Position numbers and translations under genes: made by a program. The notes beneath the pieces are model-generated. The model saw only the letters and a program-made list of their open reading frames with translations. It ran no database searches and was not told where the DNA came from. DNA of 64,000 nucleotides from Copromyces sp. CBS 386.78 (lineage: Eukaryota; Ascomycota; Sordariomycetes; Sordariales; Sordariaceae). This document shows, piece after piece, positions 45,648 through 57,139 of the stretch. How positions within the stretch are numbered: the stretch's first letter is position 1; each line of letters starts with the position of its first letter. The stretch is from assembly GCA_030685235.1 (NCBI GenBank), contig MU839123.1, positions 266,131-330,130 of the forward strand. Direction: 5' to 3'.

Positions 45648-47648
45648 ATGGCGACCCGCAAGGTTCGGTACAAGAAACTGAGTGTCAAAACACCACTTGC
45701 GGTGCTCAGAGAGGATCAAATTGAAGCCTCCGAATATGAATCACTCACTTCCGAAAACCAAATAGCCACCGGTGTCGAACAGGCCGAGGAAAATGTGAGT
45801 TGAACACCTATGTCCGATTGATCGCGACCGGGGTCACGTGCACGTGCACGTGCCACCCGTTTGCCACGCCTCCAACATGCCTCCATCACCAACTCACCTT
45901 ACCATGCACACGTTCATGTCACCGGTTGCTGACCTTACCGTTTCTGTAACCAGGAATACCATCTTCAGGCCGTCCTCAAGGGGCCAGGAGTCGCCGCTGA
46001 CCAGGAGATTCCTGTCCCCCCTCCGCAACAGAGTGAACTAGATTACGACCAGTTCTACCCCCAAAAGGTCGCCAAGACATCCACGTATATCCGTTTCTCC
46101 CAAACGGTAGAAGAATGCATCAGTTGCATATATGACATGACCGAGGACGATGAGACGTTCCTCAAGTCTTACAACCTGAAACTGACACCGTCCGCTCGTC
46201 TCTCCGAAGATGATTTCGAGAGGATCATGGATGTGTATGAGGATATGGCGGCTAGCATCACGCCTTTCTCGGCCATAGACCAGACAGTGCCAACCTATCA
46301 AGATATGTTGCGAGGACTGGAGCCATTAGACAGCACAAAGGTCATGGCCCATGCCAAGCAGATATATGAGTACTGGAGGAAGCGTCGGCAAATCAGCGAA
46401 AACAACCCGCTCAACCCTACACTCAAATTCGAAACACATGCGGAAAGCGACGAGCTTGACCCTTATGTCTGCTTCCGTCGAAGAGAGATCCGTCAAACTC
46501 GCAAAACGAGGGCCAGAGATGTCCAGAGTGCAGACAAACTCAAGCGGCTGCGGAAGGAGCTTGAGGAAGGTCGTCAACTCATCCTGGCAGCCCATAACCG
46601 GGAACTGCTCAAGGCAGATATGCTCAAGGTTGAACGAGCCATCTTCGACCAACGAGCCATCATCAAGGAGCAGAAGCTCCGACTAGGCATCAGGACAGGC
46701 GACGAGGATCTAATAAACCAGAAGGTTAGTCAGATGGCAACGTGTGCGAGACTTACCTCAGCTGATGCTAACACTTTACAACAGCCACAAAAGCGGAAGG
46801 CTCCAGAGGCACCCTCAGCTCAACGACCCCCTCCACCTCCCCAGATCCGTATGCCTGTGCGCCCCGATGGCCGTCCCGCCGAGTCAGATCTTGTCCAACT
46901 ATCAGATCGGCTTGCCGAGAAGAATGCGGAGCTCATCATCGAGATCGAGAAGAAGATCCAGAACCATATCGACTGGAACAAGAACTATGTCGATCTCACT
47001 GGCAAGCCGTTGTCTCCCGTTCAGGGCCCAAGACAAGATTTGGGCTTCAGACCTGCCAAGACGCAGTATCTCATGACGCCACCAGCGTCTGCATCTTCAG
47101 GATCCATGGATGAGCCCACTCCAATGGATCTGGATAAACCCGAACCCAACCCACCACCCTCAGTAAAATTCAGAGGCGTTGCCCAAGACGAACAGTCATT
47201 GGCACATCCGCCCTCGTATCGTCGTCGTATCGGCCGGTTGAACAGGTTGTGGATCGATCGCCGTGGTTTGTCCAGCCCAGCCCGAGATTTCAGCGAAGAG
47301 CAGTCGGACCGCTGGAAGTATGATCAATCCTCTGATGACGAGGACGACGCGCCCGTGTACATGCTTGACCCCTTTGACACAAAGGCATTGAGGTATCGTG
47401 CTTCGATCCCGCTTCAGACGGTCACACGACCAACCCCTCCGGTGATCAACCGGCAGTTCATCCCTCCGGGCGCCATCCCACAACAACTTGCCCAAGGATC
47501 CTTTGCCCCTGGACAACAACAACCGCAACCGCAACCACAACCTCAACCTCAACCTCAACCAAATCAATCACAACCTCTACCTCTACCACAACAACCAGTA
47601 GTACAACCGCAGCCGCAACCGCAGCCACAGGCTCAGCCGGTATCATAA
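45648..47648 (+). CDS. epl1: Enhancer of polycomb-like protein 1 (NuA4 subunit)
   Basis: Scaffold of the NuA4 / Piccolo histone H4-H2A acetyltransferase complex in the nucleus, where it activates Esa1. Three exons, 45648..45794, 45954..46724 and 46785..47648, give 593 residues. The start has a CACCATGG context. Exon 1 (MATRKVRYKKLSVKTPLAVLRE) and exon 2 form the EPoC N-domain: YDQFYPQKVAKTSTYIRFSQTVEECI, YNMTEDDE-like YDMTEDDETFLKSYN, LSEDDFERIMDVYED, NPTLKFETH and DPYVCFRRREIRQTRKTRARD. A coiled region and a Pro/Gln tail (PQPQ repeats, about 47.51-47.64 kb) follow. The second intron is exactly 60 bases and has no in-frame stop, so unspliced mRNA would encode a 20-residue insertion. Intron 1 contains three tandem CACGTG sites. 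Confidence 0.94.
45835..45852. promoter_or_regulatory. Three tandem CACGTG E-boxes in EPL1 intron 1
   Basis: Three CACGTG hexamers lie end to end (45835-45840, 45841-45846, 45847-45852). CACGTG is the core recognised by bHLH factors in fungi, such as Cbf1-type and SREBP-type proteins. Function here is inferred. Confidence 0.5.
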
Positions 47649-50513
47649 CATCGGCGTTTGTCGGAGTGTTGTGTTGTTGTCATATTTTTCAGACATCGTT
47701 TGGCTTTTTTCGCGGGCGGGTGGTCGAGCAGCCGAAGAACAAAACTTCGGAAGACCGCTGCTGTGTATACCCCTCAACTCTCGATTGATGCATTTAGCGA
47801 TAGGGTGCCATGGCTAAAGAGAAGGACCTGGCCGGGGCGAGGCGTTCGGGTTGCGGCTTTTGTGTAGATTTGGCGAAGTGGGGAAACGACTCATGTATAT
47901 ATGTAAACAAGTAGTCGTACTGATATCGTGTAGACGGCGGCGGACAGCTGAGACACGCGAGATGCTTTACAGCAACAACAATAATGAAATACCAAAGCAG
48001 TAAAACACTACTTGTGGCTACCATCAGTTGCTTCTCGAGGTGTTGGTTGTGTTGTGCCGAGTGACTGGACCAGAGCGGTGATCGTGGTCCAATAAAGGCC
48101 GGCGAGGGAGAAGGATGGAGGTTGCCCTCGATGCCAGTCAAGGCATTTGTGCTTGTCGAAGGACTCGAGGGCGCCCGAAGTCTTGTAGCCCGAGTTTAGG
48201 GTGTGTGCGCTCTGAGATGTTGCTAGCGAACAGAGTGATCTCAAAGGTGTTCCGAGCATTTGGTCATCGGCAGTCCCGAGAAAGGTGCTGCGAGCGTATG
48301 CATGTGCCACATTTGTGCTTAGGTAACACACAGTGCTGCCCTGGGCTGATGTGCGAATCGGTCGGAGGCGTGCGAGAATTTGCGAACCGGGTGGGCCGAT
48401 GGGGAACCAGCAATCGAAGCTGCGGTCCGACACAAGACGCTGTGCGCAACAGGATAGGAAGTTGGGAGGACGACAACAAAAGTCGAAAGGGAAAAGGCGC
48501 TCCTCGTGGCCCCTGGTGGACCGGGTCGCTGCTTAGCGTAAAGCCGGGGGTACGCCCCTTTGGCTTTCGGAGTGCCGTGCTTGGTGATAAGAGAGTGGAG
48601 ACAGTCTCGGAGAAAGAAGGTCTCGCGAAGTTGTGTAGGTGAGAAAAAGCTGAAAAAAAGAGAAAACTCGAAGAAAGAAAAATTGACCGGCCGTTTCGAC
48701 GTCGATGCTGGCTTGGAGGTCGAGTCTCCCCGTTGCTTGGCTTCGGGAGCCGAGACCGTTGCTCTTTTGGTGCAGGACCGTGGCTGCTGACAGGACTGCT
48801 GATCGCCGGTTGATATCACGGAACAGAGGTTGGCTTGCAAGGAGGCAACATTCCGCTCCGGGAATCCGTATTTTGCAACCTGATATGGTAGATGGCTCGA
48901 GCTGAAGACTTTGAGGGCGCTCCAGTGCGAAATCTGGTTAGAGCCTCCGAGCGGCAATGGCTGGCTGGAGGCCAGCTTGCTGCCTTGGGGTCGAGGTCCG
49001 TGACTTTGGCCCAGGGAGCCAGCAGCCCGCGGCAGCATTTCCCAAGGACTGGGAAGGCGGAAGAAGAAACGATGACGGGAGAAGGTAGAAGAAAGAGTAG
49101 AGGTGTCGAGTTACCAGCTTTCTGTGGGTGCTTGGTGGTCCTGAGGTGCCGAGTTCTGGTCAGCCTAGGTTCACCCACAAAGGTACCGGGCATATCAAGT
49201 CCAAACAGACGGATTGTTCGAGGAATCAGGTTGTCTGAAGCAAATTTTGAAGCCGGAAGAGCCAAGGAAACACACCTGAAGAGTAGAAGCCGACATCCCC
49301 ATTCCCATACACTTGGAGGGCTGCTGGATTCACGGCCTCGAATCCAGCCCAGGCGGGACCGTGAGGTCGAGAGCTTGCAGGATCCGAACAAGAGACCCGG
49401 CCATGTCTGCCGGAGAAATTGCTGGAAAAGGACTGCTGAAGGGGCAAGTCAAGGAGACGGTCGACTGGGTTTTTGAAAGACGCAGGTAAGGCCGTGCGGT
49501 TGGGAGGTCCAGGTTTGTGCGGCAACATGGTGAGGTGTTGGGTGATACAGGCTCGGAGGATGGAAGATGGTTGGACGGCTGCGGACTCTCGCTTGCTGGG
49601 AGAATTGATTCTCGGTCCCAGTGGGGTCCCGTGCAGAGAGCTCCAAGCCTCGCCAGCCCAGGTCCAGACCCCGAACATTTCGGAGCCTTTTTGCGCTACC
49701 ACAGCAAGCCATATCACACGTAAGCTCGTCTGCGCGTCCTCATGGTGAAGAAGCTTGAAACAGTCAGCCTTCTAGAGTCTTTTGCGCCGATGGACGGGTT
49801 TGCGCCATCGCGGCTGCGGTACTGGCTGGTGTGTGTTAAATCGCTACTAGCGCACGAGCCAGGCTATGTACCTGCCTTACATAACATTGCATTGCGCATC
49901 TCACTCTCCCAAAGCGACATAAAATCCCACAGTGCACAAGACTTGTCACTCTCAAGCGCCCGCGGCTGCGGGGTCCCACAATTCCTTGAACCCTTCATCG
50001 ATTCCAGGGACCTCTGACGAAATCCCGTTGCCGACTCCCATGATGAGGTTGTTGTTTCTGAAAGGAATAACGGGCGAGAACGGCTTCCAGAATGTCGCTG
50101 ACAGTGACCGAGATGTTGACCGCTCCTAAGAGATTTGGTATCAGCTCGTTAGACGAATCCGAACATCCTCTTTCACCCCGATCTCGAGTTTTCGTCACCT
50201 CCATCACTTTGGCGCGCCTAGCCTTTTCACAAACGCGCCGAAAATTTCTCCACTTCTCAAAAGGTGCCATCTGACATCTGGCATTGGATTTGGCACTGAC
50301 AACATCCTATCCCATCCTATCCATATCCAGAGTACGCGACGCGACGCCTATCAACAACCGAAGGATATTAAGGTCCTCGATAATACTCCTCACCAACGAA
50401 ACACGTCATACGGTCATCTCCATTGAACACACAAAGAACAACCGAGTCTCTTTGCTCCCAACAAACCAACCAACCGAACCGCTCTCTCCCTCGCTCTACC
50501 TAAACAGCCAACA
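47649..50513. other. 2.9 kb intergenic between EPL1 and KAE1
   Basis: No supported gene. A 239-codon minus-strand frame (48319-49038) and other frames lack family resemblance. The last ~200 bases are C/A-rich and probably form the KAE1 leader. Confidence 0.5.
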
Positions 50514-51578
50514 ATGCCCGACGCCAAAGGCCGCCGCATCGCCCTCGGCTGCGAAGGTTCCGCCAACAAGCTCGGCATCGGCATCATCGCGCACGACCCC
50601 CTAACCGGCGAACCCACCGTCCTCTCCAACGTGCGCGACACCTTCGTCTCTCCCCCCGGCACCGGTTTTCTTCCAAAGGACACCGCCCGACACCACCGCG
50701 CGTACTTTGTCCGCGTAGCCAAAAAGGCCCTCGAGGCCGCTGGCGTATCCATCTCGGAAATCGACTGCCTCTGCTACACCAAGGGCCCCGGCATGGGCGG
50801 TCCCCTGACCTCAGTAGCCGTGGGCGCGCGCACGCTGGCGCTGCTGTGGGGCAAAGAGCTGGTGGGCGTGAACCATTGCGTGGGCCACATCGAGATGGGC
50901 AGGGCGATAACGGGGGCGTCGAATCCCGTGGTGCTGTACGTGAGCGGCGGTAATACGCAGGTGATTGCGTACGCGGAGCAGCGTTACCGAATCTTTGGCG
51001 AGACGCTGGATATTGCGGTTGGTAATTGCTTGGACCGGTTCGCGCGCACACTGGAGATCAGCAACGATCCGGCGCCTGGGTATAACATTGAGCAGCTGGC
51101 TAAGCAGGGCGGGAGGGTGCTGTTGGATTTGCCGTACGCAGTCAAGGGTATGGATTGCTCGTTTAGCGGAATCCTGGGGCGGGCTGATGACTTGGCGGCG
51201 CAGATGAAGGCGGGCGAGCCGGGCCCTGATGGGGAGCCGTTTACGCCGGCGGATCTGTGCTTCAGCCTGCAGGAGACGGTGTTTGCGATGCTTGTCGAGA
51301 TCACGGAGCGGGCTATGGCGCACGTCGGGAGCAACCAGGTCCTGATTGTTGGCGGTGTCGGCTGCAACGAGCGGCTACAGGAGATGATGGGCGCAATGGC
51401 GGCGGACCGAGGCGGAAGTGTCTACGCGACTGACGAACGGTTCTGCATTGATAACGGCATCATGATTGCTCATGCTGGTCTATTGGCCTACGAGACGGGC
51501 TTCCGGACGCCGCTTGAGGAAAGCACATGTACACAACGCTTCAGAACCGACGAGGTCTTCGTCAAGTGGAGGGACTAA
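50514..51578 (+). CDS. kae1: tRNA N6-threonylcarbamoyladenosine synthase subunit Kae1 (KEOPS complex)
   Basis: Catalytic subunit of KEOPS, which transfers threonylcarbamoyl to A37 of ANN-decoding tRNAs. Single exon, 354 residues, the usual eukaryotic length, with no mitochondrial presequence (the mitochondrial paralogue Qri7 would have one). Motifs: [15 protein letters not shown] (ASKHA phosphate-1 region), [26 protein letters not shown], the metal-binding [11 protein letters not shown] (His121 and His125), [44 protein letters not shown] and [10 protein letters not shown] with the third metal ligand Asp near residue 313. It is convergent with the AMPK beta gene 338 bases away. Confidence 0.97.
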   Translation: MPDAKGRRIALGCEGSANKLGIGIIAHDPLTGEPTVLSNVRDTFVSPPGTGFLPKDTARHHRAYFVRVAKKALEAAGVSISEIDCLCYTKGPGMGGPLTSVAVGARTLALLWGKELVGVNHCVGHIEMGRAITGASNPVVLYVSGGNTQVIAYAEQRYRIFGETLDIAVGNCLDRFARTLEISNDPAPGYNIEQLAKQGGRVLLDLPYAVKGMDCSFSGILGRADDLAAQMKAGEPGPDGEPFTPADLCFSLQETVFAMLVEITERAMAHVGSNQVLIVGGVGCNERLQEMMGAMAADRGGSVYATDERFCIDNGIMIAHAGLLAYETGFRTPLEESTCTQRFRTDEVFVKWRD

Positions 51579-51916
51579 TGACAAGGAAGGAGACGAAAGA
51601 TGATGACCATTACGATGATACCCCCAAATCCCATAACCTTTACTCCATCCACGGCCGCCACTCTATGTGCGCCTCTTGCTGTCCCTCAGTACCTCCTTTG
51701 TTGGAGCAGAATCCCCACGGACGGTTCGCTGATAACAGTTTGCGCCCGCTTACATAAAGTGCCCTAGTCATCGCTACAGCGTCGTACAAGCATTACTCGT
51801 AGACACGTGGAGAATAAGTCATGCCAGGCGGTTCATTTTGCACCGCTCTTTGACTGATGACTTGCGCTGCTCGTCTAGTGTAGTTGCTCCCAGTACTGTC
51901 TACTAACTTTTCCAAC
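51579..51916. other. Short intergenic between convergent KAE1 and AMPK beta
   Basis: 338 bases with 3' UTRs of both genes. Nothing else is seen. Confidence 0.5.
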
Positions 51917-53497
51917 TCAGATGCCCTCTGTGGTTGTTGGCTTGTACATGATGGTCGTCACATACTGTGCAATCCGTTAGCATTGGCAACTATAGGTAAA
52001 GATACTATTGGACAATACTAGAAGACGAACCTTGTTCTTATATCTCGTCGTAGCCGAAACAGCCAGGATATTATTCTTAATACTGCTAGTAGCTAGATGG
52101 TTAAGAACGGTATGATTGGGCATGTTCAGAACGCTGTTGTCATCCTTGATCAAGGTAGCCGCATTAAGGATAGGCTTGCCGAGGAAGCCAGGAAGCGCAG
52201 GCGGCGTTGGGAGTTTCTCGATGGCGCTGACAGCACTCAGGTATGGTGGACTTTCCTCTGGCGCATCGAAGTCGAGTAGATATTGCGGGATCTTGTTCTC
52301 AAACAGTTCCGGCGGAGGTACAGGTCGATCTCTAGGTGTCTTGCTTTCTTCGGTCTCGGACGCGGAGGTCTTGGGTTCCGTAGGTTGGTGGGAACCCTTG
52401 TCGGCGCCCGCAGCAGCTGCCTGGGCAGCGGTGCGCCCCACATCATCAGGGCTGACCTCGATGTAGTTAACCAGGTTGTTGCCAAAGTCGACCGTGGTCG
52501 GCAAGTCTGGCGAGGTCTGCATCTGCCCGTCGACCAAGAAGCGAACGTGATGTGTGCCCGGCAGGATATTGATGATGGCAGCGAAAACACCCGGTCGGCC
52601 CTCACTGTTTGGCGTGTAATGGTGTCAGCAAGCGTCCGTCCATAATGGAGCCTAACCGGTCGGGCCGTAAAAAGGTACTTACACAGGGTGTAGTCGCGTC
52701 TTCCTGTTCCATTGGAAAATGGTGCCTGTCACGTACACCTTCTCGCCGCCACGGAGCCATTCGAGCCTAGTGGGGACAGTCGGTCTAGTCTTGTCCACCC
52801 GTAGCTCTTCCGTGTCTTCTTCATCCAGAGTTGAGCTGTTACTCAAGTTGGAAGAGCGTCTGGTGAGCGCAGTGAAAGTGTCAGCATCCTCAAGCGGTAC
52901 CCCAATATCGGTCGGGGCAATGATAGGCGATCCGGGCGTGTGGACCTCTTCTTCGATCGGCAGAGGTAGTCGCGGCGGCCTGGTCAAATACGAGACATCT
53001 TGCAGACTGCTCATCTGCATAGCCGCAGTCTCCAAGGCATCCGATCGCTCTGACAGCGGTGACCGCACCGACGACCTAGGTGAGCAAGATGAGGCGTGGT
53101 AGGAAGCGGGTACCGCTACGGGTTTCGCGGGCTCATGGCTGCCTTCAGGTCTCGGCTTGCTGACTTCGACGGGTTTGGTAGGAGTGACAGAGCTAGGAGG
53201 CACCGACGAGCCCGGCGAACCGCTCTGAGAAGGCGGCATTCGCGAGTGCAGCGATTTGGGTTTGGTTGAGGGAGGCTGGACGGCGGTGCCTTGGGCCTGG
53301 GTCAGGGAGGGCGCAGGAGGGGCAGCGACTCGCTGATGTTGGACCGGTATGGGGTGCTTGGTGTCGCGCTTCAGTGCTCTGGCAGGCTCATTTTGGATCG
53401 AAGTCTGCGACTGGTGCTGCGACTGCGATTGAGAGGAGGAGGAGGATGGCGGATTCGGGGTTTTGGAGTCTCTGGAGGTGGAGGGGTTGTTCCCCAT
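51917..53497 (-). CDS. GAL83: SNF1/AMPK kinase complex beta subunit (Gal83/Sip-type)
   Basis: Scaffold subunit linking the catalytic alpha and gamma subunits of SNF1/AMPK in glucose and energy sensing. Three exons on the minus strand, 52683..53497, 52031..52604 and 51917..51964, give 478 residues; both joins keep phase. The N-terminus MGNNPSTSRD fits an N-myristoylation signal (Gly2, Ser6). About 240 residues of Ser/Pro/Gln-rich sequence follow. The AMPK carbohydrate-binding (CBM48) domain spans EKVYVTGTIFQWNRKTRLHPVEGRPGVFAAII and PGTHHVRFLVDG. The C-terminal ASC domain, which binds alpha and gamma, runs from IPQYLLDFDAPEE through NHTVLNHLATSSIKNNILAVSATTRYKNK to YVTTIMYKPTTTEGI, the last 15 residues coming from the small third exon. 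The typical SFxxW of the CBM is IFQW here. Confidence 0.94.
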
Positions 53498-54031
53498 TTT
53501 CCCTAGTTCGATCGCTGGCGCTGGTGACGGGATGGGATCGCCGTGCTCGTCGGGTCGGGGCTCGGGTCGGGGGTCGGACGGGGTCGTCAGGTGCTTCGCT
53601 GCTACCGCGGTCCGTTGCTGCTACTGCTACACCTGTTCAACAATGCTTTCCGCCGGGTGCAATCAATTCATTTTCCACTCTCCGGGGTAATTGGCCGGGT
53701 TCGGATCGAATGTGGTTTAACAGTCGAGGGGCTTTGCATGCTACGCCAGGCGCTGGTCGTGGGTGCGGTTTGTGGTTTCGGGAATTCGAACGACGTTGTT
53801 AGGTGTCGAGTTGTATAGGCTTGGTGCAAGCGACGATAGCGCAGCAAACTCAAGATGTGATGATTCGTTGAGTCGAGATTGAGCGAAACAAGTGGAAGAA
53901 GTGGAAGTGTCGAGAATGACGGGATAGTTATCAGCAGTTGACTTTCCTCCCTTCGGCCAAAAGCACAGCTGCTATCCACCTGGTTGCTGCTTGCTGACGG
54001 GATACTCGTCTGGGCTCGAAACGCCCTCTGC

Positions 54032-54054
54032 GACCCCAAGCGAAGCTTGGGGTC
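54032..54054. repeat. Perfect 10-bp hairpin with GAA loop
   Basis: GACCCCAAGC, GAA, GCTTGGGGTC: a 10-base perfect stem with a three-base loop. It sits within 50 bases of the edge of the RIP-mutated block. It is not downstream of a supported gene end on either strand. Confidence 0.7.
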
Positions 54055-54060
54055 TGGTGC

Positions 54061-54092
54061 ATGGATTCGCGAAAGTGAATGGATTCGCGAAA
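54061..54092. repeat. 14-base direct repeat at block edge
   Basis: ATGGATTCGCGAAA occurs at 54061-54074 and 54079-54092 (18-base period), directly before an AAAATTTT sequence that begins the transition to AT-rich DNA. Confidence 0.7.
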
Positions 54093-54210
54093 ATTTTGGT
54101 ACTTCCCCGCCCATACAAACTAGCGGTATAACCATATCACATCATTTTTTCAAAAATCATAGATTCATGCATATAATATCGTTCCACCCAATAAACATCC
54201 CTATATTAAA

Positions 54211-56767
54211 CTAGCAATTCAACAAAACAAGATCAATATCCTCATTATCAATATCACCACATTCTAATATAGTATTTTGAATAGGGCCCTCCTCCACTAT
54301 AATACTAGAATTATTTAGGTTTCCTACTACCTAATCTCTATTATCATCGCTAGGTAATAGCCAACTATAGCCGGGTACAAAGTAATACGTACCCTTATTA
54401 TTCTTACGCAATATTTCTATTTACTCCTCCTATATTAGCCTAATTTACTCCTCTACCTCCTCCTCTTCAAGTAGGGGAAGTTCATTATTTTCAACTTTAA
54501 AATCCGGCTCTATACTAATAATAAAGGCTATAATAACCTCTTCGACAATAGCCTCTATATAAAGGTTATAAATTTATAGGGTAATAAGTTTCGATCTATT
54601 ACTAGGCGGTACTTAATATAGAAGTAGAATAATATCCTTTTTTAATTTATTTAACTAAATTATTTCTATTTAAATAACTACCTTTCTCGCCTCTTAGTAG
54701 AATCCCCAACGCTCCCGCCGTATAGATCTATACTATTCGAATAATTAGTTCTAATCCTTAATCTTATTTAAAATTAAATTAATTATTATAATCTACTTAA
54801 TATAAAATTTACTAATAAATTATAACTCTACCCTTTTATTCTAAGCTTTATTCTATTACTTAATTTTATACGTACTAAACTACTTATACAGGGCAATCCT
54901 CTCAATATCGAAATCTTTTTTACATTGGCGCAGCTTCTCCCTAATACGTAGTTCAATTCTATAATACTTATTTACAATTATACGAAGACGAATATTACCA
55001 ACTTTAATAGGACTAGTACGAGTAATTAAACAGTTAAATATACAATTCTCTCTCTATATTAACTCTTTTAACTATTTCCTCTTCTTAAAGCGTTATACTT
55101 CTATACTAGCAACCCCTATTAACGCGACTACTTTAATAGATTTATTCTTCTTAAATATAATATATTTAGTAATAGGGCTAAGGGGAGTCTTCGCTATAAT
55201 AAATTTATATAGTCCTTATTAAATATACGTATTATACCCTAAAATTATAACTATATTAAAAAGGGAGGTTATTACCTTTACCTAATCGTTTTTAATACGA
55301 AGTATTGGCGGAAGTATTTTAATATTATAATTAATATAAAGATTAAGGGCGTTAAATTATATAAGGTTTTAGCGTAGTATTAGGTCTATAGGACTTTTCT
55401 CCTTCTCTTATACTTATAAATGGGTTCGATTATCTATAATTTCCCTTAATTTAAACTAACCTTCGTCGTTTTTAATTATAATATATCCTTTTTTTCTCTT
55501 TAAAATACTAAGGTCGGTTATTAATATAATAGGGTTTTACAATTTATTAAATATAATAAAAGGTTTATATAGATAGAAATTACACTTTGCCTATACAAAT
55601 TATATAGTCGATTACTTAAAAGATTCGCTTCGGATATAAAATAATCTATTTAAGAAGGATAATTTACTATACTCTACGTTACCATATATAATAGTTTTAA
55701 ATATATCCTTTTAGTAATAATACTTGTAAATTTGAAAGACGCCTACGTTAAGTAGCTAGAGGATATAAGTAGAGTAAGGAGGCAATAGAAAGAAGATAAC
55801 GTTATAGTTGTAATATCGTTAATAAAATTAAATAGTATAGTAATTACTATAGTTATTTAATAGGAGGAAACGCTTCTCCTCCTTATTAAAAAGACGAGAA
55901 TACTCTTCCTAGTAATTAAACTAATTAAGCGCGAGCTAGTCGTCGATATAGCCGCTGGGGGAAGTAGCAATAATGCTATAACTGTTAAATTGGTTATCGA
56001 TATAGTTTTCGCTAATATTAATATTAAGAAAGATAATAAAAGCGGGAACAGTATAGTTAAAAGTAAAAATATACTCTATAACTGTTACGAACTTACGTAC
56101 GTTTAGGTTAGTAATATATATAGTTAGTATTTCGATATACGACTAGACTATATAGGATTTAGATTATATACTAACCCTAAACCTAAATTTATCCCCATTC
56201 TATATATTATCTAGTATAATATTATTCTTTTTAACCGTCTCTTTTTATACTCTAAATACTTCTTCTATACTCGTATGTAACTAGATTGCTTTACGTACTT
56301 ACGCTAACAATTTCGTATATATAAATTTAAACTCTAATTTAATTATAAAAGGGCGGACCTAGTACTAATCGAAATCAATTTTACAACCGTTAATTCGAAT
56401 TAATTATTTGATAGCGTATATAATTTTTTAATTTATAACCTTATATCCTAATTAAGACGGTTAATTAATAATTAATATTAATTACAAACAACCGCTACGA
56501 ACCGATAAATATTTAGGTATTTACCTAAGTAAATAACGCGAATTCTTCCTCCTCTATTAATTTCTTTACCCTACTATTCTATAACCGCGGTTTAATACCC
56601 TTCGAACGGCTTATAGTAGCGTAGTAACTAGCGCTATAAGTTTGCGCCGCGGCGGCGACTATTTTGAACTTTCCCTCCTTTAACGTACCGACTGCGAGAT
56701 CGATACGCTATTTATTCGAAAGACCGGCGAGAAGGTTACTGGCAGGCTCTATTGTATACGATTTCAT
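54211..56767 (-). pseudogene. RIP-inactivated pogo/Fot1-like DNA transposase
   Basis: A Tc1/mariner-superfamily transposase relic. The N-terminal helix-turn-helix starts at ATG 56767 and reads RIDLAVGTLKEGKFKIVAAAAQTYS, typical of the pogo DNA-binding region. The catalytic region reads LNNYSNYYTI where intact relatives have an LDNHSSH-type motif (Asp to Asn, His to Tyr), followed by VIFFLLPPYSTYIL, then NVGVFQIYKYYY and GNVEYSKLSFL, matching the PPHSTH..QPLDVGVF block. The HTH part and the catalytic part lie in different frames, so at least one indel or an intron separates them. A frame in the same register as the catalytic region ends in an acidic tail (ECGDIDNEDIDLVLLNC) at 54211; whether it belongs to the same protein is uncertain. 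Not functional. Confidence 0.7.
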
Positions 56768-56843
56768 AATAAATTAATTAGATTATTAATAATATTAATA
56801 TCGAAAGCCGGGCAATAAGGCAATAGATAGCGATAGGCGAAGG

Positions 56844-57078
56844 TGTCATAGGGCTGATGCCCGTGGCTATGTACCTGGCAATCGCCAGGCGAACTGCCGT
56901 ACCGGCAACGCTGCCGTACCGGCAACCCCTCCCTATAGCCTATATACCTATACGTCCTTTAAAAAGGATAGCTAGCTAACCGCCTACTCTATAGGCACCC
57001 TTCCTCTCTTTCTTTCTTCGTAGAACCTTATCGATCGTTTAGGCTAATACCTATACTAATTATACTATACCCCTTACA
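56844..57078 (+). repeat. Candidate 5' LTR of the gypsy element
   Basis: A 235-base segment beginning TGTCATAGGG and ending CCTTACA (TG...CA ends), just upstream of the gag/pol relic and less AT-rich than its surroundings. It contains a 17-base tandem duplication with internal hairpins (56894-56927). The bases after it (TAGGTTCTACCGAC) could be a mutated primer-binding site. No matching 3' LTR is found within the window, so the call rests on position and end bases only. Confidence 0.35.
56894..56927. repeat. 17-base tandem duplication with nested hairpins
   Basis: CTGCCGTACCGGCAAC is present twice in direct succession (56894-56910 and 56911-56927, differing only in the last base). Each copy contains TGCCG-TAC-CGGCA, a 5-base stem with a three-base loop. 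Confidence 0.8.
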
Positions 57079-57139
57079 TTAGGTTCTACCGACACCTATA
57101 TAAGTAGATAGTAAATTTAATAGCGGATATTAATAAATT

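Larger units (their letters stand above)
53498..54100. other. AMPK beta upstream region and edge of the AT-rich block
   Basis: Normal-composition DNA that should contain the AMPK beta promoter. Near its right end lie a perfect hairpin (54032-54054) and a 14-base direct repeat (54061, 54079). After about 54100 the composition turns abruptly AT-rich. Confidence 0.5.

Noticed and set aside
48319..49038. 239-codon minus-strand frame between EPL1 and KAE1
   Set aside because: Low-complexity Ser/Pro/Phe composition and no recognised motif; overlapped by frames on the other strand.
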